Assembly: GCA_040757355.1 (NCBI GenBank)
Contig: JBFLWY010000057.1
Span: 1-12,709 of the forward strand
Origin: DTYU01 sp040757355
GTDB taxonomy: Bacteria > Bacillota > Desulfotomaculia > Desulfotomaculales > Ammonificaceae
Length of the DNA: 12,709 bases
Reading direction: 5' to 3'
In this document: piece by piece, positions 6,471-12,709 of the stretch
Layout of the letters: each line of letters starts with the position of its first letter
Numbering within the stretch: the stretch's first letter is position 1
Notes under the pieces: generated by a model
The model's database searches: none
Told to the model about the DNA's origin: nothing
The model's input: only the letters and a program-made list of their open reading frames with translations
Program-made: the position numbers and the translations under genes

Positions 6471-6819
6471 CTCTGGCGCCTTCCCTCTTTAACTCGTCCA
6501 GTATGCGTGTAACCCTGACACCGTAATCGATTGAGGGGTCGATTTTAAAGGTGATTTCAGGAACGTAGCGGAGGCGGATCCGCTGCCCCAGAACACTCCT
6601 GATGAACCCCTGTGCACGTTGCAGTACGGTAAGTGTGGCATCAAGTTCCTCAGGTGATCCGAAGACGCTGTAATAAACCTTGGCGTACCGCATATCCGCA
6701 GAAACCTCGACCCTTGTAACCGTAACGAATCCGAGGCGCGGATCCTTCAGCTCGTTTTGGAGGATGTCGGCCATTTCTTCTTTTATCGCCGCAGCCAAGC
6801 GCGCTGCACGGTGACTCAT
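6463..6819 (-). CDS. rbfA: 30S ribosome-binding factor A
   Basis: A single type II KH-domain protein needed for 16S rRNA 5'-end processing and late 30S maturation, important in the cold. The protein is 118 aa, within the normal range. Landmarks: RAARLAAAIKEEMADIL at the start, LKDPRLGFVTVTRVEVSADMRYAKVYYS (24-51) and RLRYVPEITFKIDPSIDYG (about 81-99). The ATG at 6819 has AGGAGG with 7 nt spacing and lies 16 nt after the infB stop. The last codons overlap the start of nrnA. Confidence 0.97.
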   Translation of the reverse strand: MSHRAARLAAAIKEEMADILQNELKDPRLGFVTVTRVEVSADMRYAKVYYSVFGSPEELDATLTVLQRAQGFIRSVLGQRIRLRYVPEITFKIDPSIDYGVRVTRILDELKREGARDE

Positions 6820-6835
6820 GACGCCACCTCCTGCT

Positions 6836-9703
6836 CTACTCCAAGTGCCGCTTTACGGCCTCCATTATAAAGAATTCCAGTTCGTCTCCTTCTTGGATGT
6901 CGTCATAGTCTTTGATCATCAGGCCGCATTCGAACCCCTGCGCAACCTCCCGGACATCATCCTTAAAGCGCTTAAGGGATGCAACCTTACCGGTGTGAAT
7001 TACAACACCGTCACGAACCACCCTGACGTTGGCATCCCTGCTGATCTTGCCCTCGGTCACGTAGCAGCCTGCTATTGTGCCAAGCTTGGACGCATGGAAG
7101 ACCTTACGTACCTCAACATGCCCCAGGACAACCTCCCGGTGCTCCGGCTCCAGCAGGCCGGACAGCGCAGCCTTGACGTCGTTGATAGCATCGTAGATCA
7201 CCTGGTAAAGCTTGATGTCTACCTTCTCCCGTTCCTGGGCTTTACGCGCGCTTAGGGCGGGGCGCACGTTGAAACCGAGAATGATCGCCCCGGAGGCAGC
7301 AGCCAGCATGATATCCGTTTCGGTAATCGCCCCTACACCCGTATGGATGAGGTTAACCCTTACCTCTTCGGTGCCCAGACGCTCAAGAGCCTTGCTTAAC
7401 GCCTCGGCGGAACCCTGAACGTCTGCCTTGACAATCAGCGGCAATTCCTTAATTTGCCCTTCCTGAATGTGCTTATAAACGTCCTCCAAAGCAATCTTCG
7501 CGCGCGCCCGGACTTCTTCTTCCCGCTTCTTGGCCAGGCGTTTTTGGGCTATCTGGCGCGCCAGGCGTTCTTCAATAACAACAAATGCTTCCCCTGCTTC
7601 CGGTACTTCTGAAAAACCGAGGACCTCTACCGGTGTGGAAGGCCCCGCCTGGTTAACCCTTTTCCCCTTGTCGTCGATCATCGCCCTGACGCGGGCGAAT
7701 TGACCGCCGGTCACAAGAGTATCGCCGACATTAAGGGTGCCGTTGGCCACCAGAGCGGTGGCGACGGGCCCCCGCCCCTTATCAAGTTTGGATTCAACAA
7801 TGGTTCCCCGTGCGGGACGCTCGGGGTTTGCCTTCAGGTCTAAAACATCGGCCACCAGCAGGATCATCTCCAGCAGGTCTTCAATGCCTTGCTTTTTCAA
7901 AGCAGACACCGGGACGCAAATGGTGTCGCCTCCCCACTCCTCCGGAACAAGGCCCTGGTCGGCGAGTTCCTTTTTCACCCGGTCAGGGTTGGCGTTCGAC
8001 TTGTCAATTTTATTGAGCGCAACCACGATCGGGACCTTCGCCGCTCTGGCATGGTTGATGGCTTCAATTGTTTGCGGCTTTACGCCGTCGTCGGCAGCTA
8101 CGACCAGCACCGCAACATCGGTCACCTTTGCGCCGCGGGCCCGCATGGCCGTGAAAGCCTCGTGACCGGGTGTATCAATAAACGTGATCTTCCTGTTATT
8201 CTTATCAACCTGATACGCGCCGATATGCTGAGTAATGCCTCCCGCCTCAGTTGCCGTCACGTTTGTCTTCCGGATGGCGTCCAAGAGCGACGTCTTCCCG
8301 TGGTCAACATGGCCCATAACCGTCAGGATCGGTGGGCGGGGCTTGAGCTTTGCCGGATCGGTCTCCGGTTCCTCGACCAACAGCGATTCGACATCAAACT
8401 CCGGTTTTACCTCGACCTCATACCCGAATTCTTGCGCCAGGATTACCGCGGTATCGGCGTCTATCTCCTGGTTAATCGTCACCATCATGCCGAGCATCAT
8501 CAGCCTCTTGATCAGGTCGGCAGCCTTTCGCTGCATCTTTTCAGCCAATTCCTTAACGGTAACGGTTTCGCCGATCTGAATCGGCTTCTTTTCAACTAGT
8601 CTTACAGCCGGTTGCGCATGGGTCTCCTTCCGCCGTTTGATCAACTTGTTCTTGAGCTTTTCGCCCTCTTCTTCCCACTGAGGCATTAGACGGTCAGCCG
8701 GCCGTTCCTTAATCCTTCTATCAGCTTTCTGCCGCTCTTGCTTTTGTGGTATCTTACCCTTTTCCTGCGGCGGCGGAGGAATTGGCGCGAGTTTTGCCGG
8801 GCGCTGTTCAAATCCCGGACGCTGTCCCTTTCTCTCCGAGGGTATACCAAACTGTCCGGTTTGTGGACGAGGAGCCTGACGCCCGGGCCACACCCCGTCT
8901 TGCCGCGGCTGCTGAGCGACAGGTCTATGTCCCTGAGGTTTCCTTCCGGGTCGATGCCCGCGCTTTGGTTCCGGTCCTCTCCCAGGCTGTACTCTGGGTT
9001 CTGTTTTCCTCGGCTCCGGTACCCCGACTGCTATCTGTGGACTGATTGGAGGCGCCGCGGGTGCCGCGCTCTCCGGTACAGAAACTTCTCTTTCCGTACC
9101 CGCCTTCACCGCAGCCGGAGGAGTTTCGGGATGTTCTATTTTCTCCGGCCTCGCTGATGGAACAGGTTTTACTTCGGGCTGCAGCGGCCGCGCGGTGACC
9201 CCGGAAAGGATACCGCGACCGGTCTTCTTTTCAAAGGAAAGCGGCCGTTCCGCAAACCTTCTGTCCGGTGGACGCATGGGAACTTTATCCACCAGTCCCG
9301 GCCCGAACTTTGAAATCGACGGCTTCTCCGGAGGTTTTTCCCCTTTTGTTTCCGCCGTTTTTTCCGCGTCCGCCGGCTCAAGCTGTTTTCCTTTTTCCGG
9401 GGTTTTCTGAGCGCCCTCTTTTGGCCGGGCACCAGGTTTTCCTGCCGTCTCCGATGGAACAGCATCCTGCCCGGTCAAAGGTTCGGTCTCTCCGGCCTTA
9501 ATCGGAGCACCGGCTTCCGTGTCTTTCGCAACCACGCCTGGGGTAGCCGGGGAAAGCGCCTTGCGTACCCGCTCGACTTCTTCATCAGACAAAGTAGAAA
9601 AATTGCATTTCACCTGGACACCCAAGTCTGCCAGTTTTTTGATAAGCTCCCTGCTTTCTATTTTCAGCTCTTTAGCAACTTCATGCACCCTCTTTTTCGC
9701 CAT
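6836..9703 (-). CDS. infB: Translation initiation factor IF-2
   Basis: A GTPase that brings fMet-tRNA to the 30S subunit and promotes 50S joining. The protein is 955 aa, at the long end for Bacillota. Layout: IF2-N module (1-55, KKRVHEVAKELK), a long low-complexity Pro/Lys/Arg/Glu linker (about 56-350), a second IF2-N module (about 375-430, VKELAEKMQRKAADLIKRL), then the G domain with GHVDHGKT (464-471), GGITQHIG (488-495), DTPGH (510-514) and NKID (564-567), followed by domains II, III and the fMet-tRNA-binding C2 domain. The frame is open upstream to 9787, inside ylxQ. The ATG at 9703 is preceded by an almost perfect GGAGGTGATT (9706-9715) and gives the canonical MAKKRVHE start, so the longer version was rejected. 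The upstream gene ylxQ ends 25 nt before. Confidence 0.98.
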   Translation of the reverse strand: MAKKRVHEVAKELKIESRELIKKLADLGVQVKCNFSTLSDEEVERVRKALSPATPGVVAKDTEAGAPIKAGETEPLTGQDAVPSETAGKPGARPKEGAQKTPEKGKQLEPADAEKTAETKGEKPPEKPSISKFGPGLVDKVPMRPPDRRFAERPLSFEKKTGRGILSGVTARPLQPEVKPVPSARPEKIEHPETPPAAVKAGTEREVSVPESAAPAAPPISPQIAVGVPEPRKTEPRVQPGRGPEPKRGHRPGRKPQGHRPVAQQPRQDGVWPGRQAPRPQTGQFGIPSERKGQRPGFEQRPAKLAPIPPPPQEKGKIPQKQERQKADRRIKERPADRLMPQWEEEGEKLKNKLIKRRKETHAQPAVRLVEKKPIQIGETVTVKELAEKMQRKAADLIKRLMMLGMMVTINQEIDADTAVILAQEFGYEVEVKPEFDVESLLVEEPETDPAKLKPRPPILTVMGHVDHGKTSLLDAIRKTNVTATEAGGITQHIGAYQVDKNNRKITFIDTPGHEAFTAMRARGAKVTDVAVLVVAADDGVKPQTIEAINHARAAKVPIVVALNKIDKSNANPDRVKKELADQGLVPEEWGGDTICVPVSALKKQGIEDLLEMILLVADVLDLKANPERPARGTIVESKLDKGRGPVATALVANGTLNVGDTLVTGGQFARVRAMIDDKGKRVNQAGPSTPVEVLGFSEVPEAGEAFVVIEERLARQIAQKRLAKKREEEVRARAKIALEDVYKHIQEGQIKELPLIVKADVQGSAEALSKALERLGTEEVRVNLIHTGVGAITETDIMLAAASGAIILGFNVRPALSARKAQEREKVDIKLYQVIYDAINDVKAALSGLLEPEHREVVLGHVEVRKVFHASKLGTIAGCYVTEGKISRDANVRVVRDGVVIHTGKVASLKRFKDDVREVAQGFECGLMIKDYDDIQEGDELEFFIMEAVKRHLE

Positions 9704-9705
9704 CC

Positions 9706-9715
9706 AATCACCTCC
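9706..9715 (-). promoter_or_regulatory. Strong infB ribosome binding site that fixes the start
   Basis: GGAGGTGATT on the minus strand matches the 16S rRNA 3' end over 10 nt, with 2 nt between its end and the ATG (7 nt from GGAGG). It is the strongest Shine-Dalgarno in the window and rules out the 28-codon upstream extension of infB. Confidence 0.85.
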
Positions 9716-9728
9716 GTACTTAAGAAAC

Positions 9729-10049
9729 CTAACGCTGTTCCTCGCCCCCTTCGATGGTTTTTGAAATCCTTTCTGCCAAACGTTCATCCAGGACCGCCAC
9801 GACCGCCCGTGGGGGCCGGCCCAGGGCGGCTCCTAATTCGGTCTTCGTACCATAGATGACAACCGGTATTCCGGTCCCCTTAGTAAAACGTTGAAAGTCG
9901 CGGATTGTTTGTTTAGCGGCGTCGGCGGCAAGGATAATCAGGCGCGCTTCCCTTTTCCGGATCTTAACCCGCACCACGAAATCCCCTGATACAACCTGCC
10001 CGGCACGCTGGCCTAACCCTAAGTACTGCCTTACATTTTTTTGGGGCAC
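9729..10049 (-). CDS. ylxQ: YlxQ, L7Ae/L30e-family RNA-binding protein
   Basis: A 106-aa member of the L7Ae/L30e/S12e family, small alpha/beta/alpha proteins that often bind kink-turn RNA. Seen: LGLGQRAGQVVSGDFVV (10-26), ARLIILAADAAKQT (36-49) and a C-terminal RAVVAVLDERLAERI, matching the B. subtilis YlxQ pattern. The start is GTG at 10049 with GAGGAG 11 nt upstream, and the gene overlaps the end of ylxR by 19 nt, so translation is likely coupled. It sits between rnpM and infB as in most Bacillota. Its precise cellular target is not known to me. Confidence 0.92.
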   Translation of the reverse strand: MPQKNVRQYLGLGQRAGQVVSGDFVVRVKIRKREARLIILAADAAKQTIRDFQRFTKGTGIPVVIYGTKTELGAALGRPPRAVVAVLDERLAERISKTIEGGEEQR

Positions 10050-10315
10050 CGCCCTATCAACTCCTCTCGGATGGCTTCCAGAACCTCTTCTGGTATAGGA
10101 TGCTCCAGCGCCCGCTGAAGCTTTTTCCTCTTAACCGCGCCGGCCAAGCAATCTACGGACCGACAGACGTACGCCCCGCGCCCGGATTTTTTCCCGGTCG
10201 GATCCACGGTGATTTGACCGTCCGGCGACCTAACCACACGAATCAGCTCTTTTTTTGATTTCATTTCCCGGCAGCCGACACACTGGCGCTGAGGGACCTT
10301 TTTCGGTCTCTGCAA
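10031..10315 (-). CDS. rnpM: YlxR / RnpM, RNase P modulator
   Basis: A 94-aa basic RNA-binding protein of the DUF448 family. It has the paired CVGC (12-15) near the start and the family signature GRGAYVC (45-51). Recent work on B. subtilis YlxR names it RnpM and reports that it binds and modulates RNase P; that is literature knowledge, not visible here. The start is TTG at 10315 with AGGAGG 9 nt upstream; no ATG or GTG lies at a suitable place in this frame. It follows nusA by 56 nt, and its 3' end overlaps ylxQ by 19 nt. Confidence 0.92.
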   Translation of the reverse strand: MQRPKKVPQRQCVGCREMKSKKELIRVVRSPDGQITVDPTGKKSGRGAYVCRSVDCLAGAVKRKKLQRALEHPIPEEVLEAIREELIGRCPKKM

Positions 10316-10371
10316 AAAAATGCACCTCCTAGAAACGGTCGCCTTAACCTTAAACGTCCTCCCAACCGGTA

Positions 10372-11496
10372 CTAGGCCTCGCTGAAGTCAACCTCGGAGC
10401 CTTCGGTGTACTCTTCTTCCTCTTTACCGTACAGCAATTCATATTCCTGGGCATAGATCTCTTCCATCTGTGATTCACTCTTGATGTCGATCTTCCACCC
10501 GGTCAGCTTCGCCACGAGACGGGCGTTTTGCCCCTCCCTCCCGATCGCAAGGGAGAGTTGGCTGTCCGGGACGATCACCCGGGCAATTTTCTCCTCATCC
10601 CAGGTTTCCACCGCCACCGCCTTCGCAGGACTCAACGCTTCAGCCACAAACCGTGAAGGATCCGGGTCCCAGCGGATAATATCGATTTTTTCATTCCGTA
10701 ACTCATTGACTACCGCTTGCACCCGGGTCCCTTTCGGCCCGACACAAGCCCCGACGGGATCAACGTTTGGATCGCGCGAGTAAACCGCTATCTTTGAGCG
10801 AACCCCGGCCTCGCGCGCAACCGCTTTCAGCTCTACTACTCCATCGTGAAGCTCAGGTACTTCAAGCTCAAAAAGCCGGCGTAAAAAGTTGGGGTGTGTT
10901 CGAGATACGATGATCTGTGGTCCCTTGGTTGTTTTGCGAACCTCCAAAATACAGGCCCGGATCCGGTCACCCTGCCGGTAACGCTCTCCGGGCATCTGTT
11001 CTGGTGGTGGAAGTACCGCCTCGGTTTTCCCGAGTTCGATGTGAACGTGCCGCTGCTCGATCCGTTGGATGGTTCCTGTGATTATATCTCCTTCGCGGCT
11101 GGCATAAGCTTCATAAATCATGTTGCGCTCCGCCTCGCGGATACGCTGAACCACTACCTGCTTTGCGGTCTGTGCAGCGATCCGGCCGAAATCCCGGGGG
11201 GTTACCTCTAGTTCCACAGTATCACCGGGCTTATAGCGTGGGTCTATCTTCTTGGCGTCCTCAAGCGAAATCTCTTCCCGTGGGTCAGATACCGTCTCAA
11301 CGACCGAACGCTGCGCAAAGACCCTGCACTCACCGGTCTCCCGGTCTATATCCACCCGGGCGTTCTGCAATGAACCAAAATTACGTTTGTAAGCTGAAAG
11401 AAGCGCCGCTTCAATCGCCGAAAGCAATAATTCAATGGAAATACCTCTTTCTTTCTCCAGGTCACGAAGTGCTCTGAGAAATTCCGTATTCAACAA
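10372..11496 (-). CDS. nusA: Transcription termination/antitermination factor NusA
   Basis: Binds RNA polymerase and nascent RNA, and affects pausing, intrinsic termination and antitermination. The protein is about 374 aa: an N-terminal RNA polymerase-binding domain (to about 130), an S1 domain (about 135-200), KH1 with GPKG at 253-256 and KH2 with GREG at 319-322, then an acidic tail rich in Glu. No C-terminal acidic repeats of the E. coli type are present, which is normal for Bacillota. The open frame extends to a TTG at 11511, but that codon overlaps a G-rich ribosome binding site (GGGGGTG). The TTG at 11496 (7 nt spacing) or the adjacent TTG at 11493, giving MNTEFL, are better starts. It begins 15-18 nt after the rimP stop. 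Confidence 0.96.
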   Translation of the reverse strand: MLNTEFLRALRDLEKERGISIELLLSAIEAALLSAYKRNFGSLQNARVDIDRETGECRVFAQRSVVETVSDPREEISLEDAKKIDPRYKPGDTVELEVTPRDFGRIAAQTAKQVVVQRIREAERNMIYEAYASREGDIITGTIQRIEQRHVHIELGKTEAVLPPPEQMPGERYRQGDRIRACILEVRKTTKGPQIIVSRTHPNFLRRLFELEVPELHDGVVELKAVAREAGVRSKIAVYSRDPNVDPVGACVGPKGTRVQAVVNELRNEKIDIIRWDPDPSRFVAEALSPAKAVAVETWDEEKIARVIVPDSQLSLAIGREGQNARLVAKLTGWKIDIKSESQMEEIYAQEYELLYGKEEEEYTEGSEVDFSEA

Positions 11497-11511
11497 CTCT
11501 ACACCCCCCAA

Positions 11512-11976
11512 TTACCAATTAAATACCAGCTTGGCTTTAGAAATGACCTCATAAGGAATATCAACCTCTGTTCCATCAACCGCAAGCCGTACTGCACCTT
11601 CTCCAGCGTGGACAATTGTTCCCGTAAACTTCCGTCTCCCGTTAACAGGGGTTCTCGTCAGGACTTGAGCCTCCCGGCCGGTGAAGCGTGCATAATCGGC
11701 AAGTCTCTTCAGCGGCCGTTCAAGCCCTGGAGAAGAAACTTCAAAAAAGTATGCGTGCGGGATAAGGTTTTTTTCGTCCAGCACCCGGCCAAGCCTTTCC
11801 GACAGAACCTCACAGTCTTCAAGACCTACTCCGCCCGGTTTATCGATATAAACCCGCAGGAACCAGCGGCCTCCTTCTTTTCGGTAGTCAACATCCACGA
11901 GTTCCAAGCCGAGTGCTTCAGCCACCGGCGTTGCAGTAGTAGCCACCATGTCAACTATCTTGTTTGCTGCCGGCAA
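11512..11976 (-). CDS. rimP: Ribosome maturation factor RimP
   Basis: Needed for 30S subunit assembly. The protein is about 154 aa, the normal length. Seen: IVDMVATTATPVAEALGLELVDVDYRKEGGRW near the N-terminus, YIDKPGGVGLEDCEVLS, and FFEVSSPGLERPLK, the family signature, followed by a C-terminal SH3-like domain ending KAKLVFNW. The open frame starts five codons earlier at a TTG (11991) that overlaps the GGAGG ribosome binding site. The TTG at 11976 has 8 nt spacing from GGAGG, so it was chosen. It is the first gene after the promoter at 12098-12126 and a leader with three hairpins. In many Bacillota polC lies upstream; here trxA does. Confidence 0.95.
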   Translation of the reverse strand: MPAANKIVDMVATTATPVAEALGLELVDVDYRKEGGRWFLRVYIDKPGGVGLEDCEVLSERLGRVLDEKNLIPHAYFFEVSSPGLERPLKRLADYARFTGREAQVLTRTPVNGRRKFTGTIVHAGEGAVRLAVDGTEVDIPYEVISKAKLVFNW

Positions 11977-12003
11977 ACCGACTCCCTCCAAATAATAATT
12001 CTT

Positions 12004-12063
12004 GCCGCAACCGGCATTGTCTGTCTTTAATTAAGACGAAAGAGTGGGAACCACCCACTCTTT
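12004..12063 (-). promoter_or_regulatory. rimP leader with three consecutive hairpins
   Basis: In transcription order: a perfect 10-bp stem AAAGAGTGGG / CCCACTCTTT with loop TGGTT (12039-12063); a 5-bp stem GTCTT / AAGAC with loop AATTA (12023-12037), one base later; and a 4-bp stem GCCG / CGGC with loop GTTG (12004-12015). The rimP Shine-Dalgarno follows about 15 nt on. After the first stem the RNA is U-rich but interrupted (CTTTCGTCTT), so it could be a weak terminator/attenuator for the whole rimP-nusA-infB operon, or an mRNA-stabilising structure. The structures are seen; the function is inferred. Confidence 0.6.
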
Positions 12064-12097
12064 ACCAAATACTCCGCCCGAACGATGCACCGTAAAC

Positions 12098-12126
12098 AGT
12101 ATAGCACGAAACTATGCAACGTGCAA
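12098..12126 (-). promoter_or_regulatory. Promoter of the rimP-nusA-infB operon
   Basis: On the minus strand: -35 TTGCAC (12121-12126), 17-nt spacer, -10 TATACT (12098-12103, 5 of 6) with TGC directly before it, giving an extended -10. The expected transcription start is near 12091, about 115 nt before the rimP TTG. The -35 is only half consensus; the extended -10 compensates. Confidence 0.7.
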
Positions 12127-12179
12127 CTTAAATAGTATGCAAAACCATAGAAACGTCTGTTTCGCCATTACGCCGTTCA

Positions 12180-12197
12180 TACAATGATGCGATTGTA
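12180..12197. repeat. Short inverted repeat between trxA and rimP
   Basis: TACAAT and ATTGTA are separated by 6 nt. It lies about 35 nt after trxA and upstream of the rimP promoter. No U-run follows on either strand, so it is not a convincing terminator. It could be a protein site or chance. Apart from this and the rimP promoter and leader, the 255-nt gap shows nothing I can name. Confidence 0.25.
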
Positions 12198-12232
12198 ACT
12201 TCTATATGTCCCTTGTAACCTAAAAACTTAAC

Positions 12233-12559
12233 TCATTCAGCGCCAAGAAGGCGATTGAGCTTCTGTATCACCGCATCCTTGGGAGTGTACCCGACCTCCT
12301 GAGCTACCACTTTCCCGTATTGGAAAAAGAGGAGGGTCGGAATACCCTTTATCCCGTACCGTTGTGTCAAGGATTGGTTTTCATCGACGTTAAGCTTCGC
12401 CACCTTGACCCGACCGGCAAATTCATCGGCTACCTGCTCTACTACCGGGGACATACTACGGCAGGGACCACACCATGCCGCCCAGAAGTCTACCATTACC
12501 GGAACATTGCTTTGTAAAACCTCTTGGTCAAAATTCCGCTCATTAACCTCCAAAATCAT
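12233..12559 (-). CDS. trxA: Thioredoxin
   Basis: A cytoplasmic dithiol-disulfide oxidoreductase that reduces protein disulfides and is recharged by thioredoxin reductase. The protein is 108 aa, the usual length. Active site WCGPC at 29-33 within VDFWAAWCGPCRS; cis-proline in GIPT at 72-75; KLNVDEN (55-61) and the final glycine region are standard. The frame is open six codons further to an ATG at 12577, but GGGGGTGA lies between the two starts with 7 nt spacing to the ATG at 12559. That ATG also overlaps the stop of a short upstream frame as TAATG, so it was chosen. No intrinsic terminator is seen after it; rimP has its own promoter about 105 nt downstream. Confidence 0.96.
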   Translation of the reverse strand: MILEVNERNFDQEVLQSNVPVMVDFWAAWCGPCRSMSPVVEQVADEFAGRVKVAKLNVDENQSLTQRYGIKGIPTLLFFQYGKVVAQEVGYTPKDAVIQKLNRLLGAE

Positions 12560-12678
12560 TACCGCTTCACCCCCCATGGGTCAAACTGCGTGGGCCTCCA
12601 GCCCATCAATCTATATACTTCACCCGGCTTTGGTCGTCGGCTGGCAGCCGCCGCCGGGGGAACCCTTGCTCCGTGCAC
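12559..12678 (-). CDS. Possible 39-aa ORF coupled to trxA (TAATG)
   Basis: A short minus-strand frame starting with GTG at 12678 (GGAG 8 nt upstream), or with GTG at 12687, and ending in TAA that shares one base with the trxA ATG. The product would begin basic and Ala/Pro-rich (residues 1-18) and end with PGEVYRLMGWRPTQFDPWG (18-36) plus VKR. The Trp, Arg and Pro content of the tail looks protein-like rather than random. I do not recognise it. Against it: it is short, and other frames on both strands are also open in this 132-nt edge region, so an upstream gene with a different frame cannot be excluded. If real, it would lead trxA in an operon whose promoter lies beyond or near the right edge. 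Confidence 0.4.
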   Translation of the reverse strand: MHGARVPPAAAASRRPKPGEVYRLMGWRPTQFDPWGVKR

Positions 12679-12709
12679 TGAAAACACTCCAAACCTGTTT
12701 CAACTCGCT

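Noticed and set aside
7889..8599. Long plus-strand open frames opposite infB (7889-8599, 8738-9157, 7737-8165)
   Set aside because: They are antisense to the conserved IF-2 G domain and linker, have no ribosome binding sites, and their translations are Ser/Arg-rich, as expected of reverse-complement shadows in a GC-rich gene.
9704..9787. 28-codon N-terminal extension of infB
   Set aside because: It overlaps ylxQ, lacks IF-2 character, and a near-perfect Shine-Dalgarno sits directly before the ATG at 9703.
12112..12168. 18-codon minus-strand ATG frame overlapping the rimP -35 region
   Set aside because: It has no ribosome binding site and would be disrupted by the well-supported promoter; too short to claim.
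12591..12605. 5-bp hairpin TGGGC/GCCCA just upstream of trxA
   Set aside because: It has no U-run and lies within the possible small ORF; such short stems are expected by chance at this GC content.
12600..12644. TATATA-containing stretch as a trxA promoter
   Set aside because: The best-spaced -35 (CCGACG) matches consensus at only three positions and there is no extended -10, so it cannot be told from chance.
1..12709. CRISPR arrays, insertion sequences, tRNA or rRNA genes, phage or defence genes
   Set aside because: No spaced direct repeats, transposase motifs, cloverleaf sequences or rRNA signatures were seen; the genes are core housekeeping functions.

Overview
The window is a conserved information-processing gene cluster. 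Every gene I can support lies on the minus strand, so transcription runs from high to low coordinates. In that direction the order is: a possible 39-aa ORF, trxA, a gap with a promoter and hairpin leader, rimP, nusA, ylxR (rnpM), ylxQ, infB, rbfA, nrnA, truB, a 120-nt gap, ribF, a gap with a promoter, two small unrecognised genes, rpsO, pnp, and the 5' end of a ylxY-type polysaccharide deacetylase cut by the left edge. The order rimP-nusA-ylxR-ylxQ-infB-rbfA-(nrnA)-truB-ribF-rpsO-pnp-ylxY is typical of Bacillota. The protein sequences, moderately high GC, nrnA between rbfA and truB, absence of ylxP, strong GGAGG ribosome binding sites and a ylxY-type sporulation gene suggest a spore-forming clostridial lineage (Peptococcaceae / Desulfotomaculum-Pelotomaculum type). 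That placement is inference from gene order and protein style, not a database match.

Right end (11977-12709): trxA encodes a thioredoxin. Its ATG overlaps the stop of a short upstream reading frame as TAATG. Between trxA and rimP lies a good extended -10 promoter, followed by a leader of about 115 nt with three consecutive hairpins, the first a perfect 10-bp stem. Centre (4536-11976): rimP, nusA, rnpM, ylxQ, infB, rbfA, nrnA and truB are tightly packed, with small gaps or overlaps. They cover 30S maturation, transcription elongation and antitermination, translation initiation, nanoRNA and pAp turnover, and tRNA pseudouridylation. Left part (1-4415): ribF makes FMN and FAD. After it, a new promoter drives two small genes, rpsO and pnp. 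The rpsO leader folds into a compact two-helix element that is a good candidate for S15 autoregulation. Short terminator-like hairpins sit between rpsO and pnp and between pnp and ylxY; in both the U-run is next to the following Shine-Dalgarno.

Most of the window is ordinary housekeeping sequence. I see no CRISPR array, mobile element, tRNA, rRNA or defence system. What is worth a second look is the regulatory RNA and the small ORFs: the rpsO leader, the rimP leader, the hairpin/U-run/SD junctions, the two-gene insertion between ribF and rpsO, and the TAATG-coupled ORF ahead of trxA. Seven of the fourteen main genes appear to start with GTG or TTG, and several starts were set by Shine-Dalgarno position rather than by the longest open frame.
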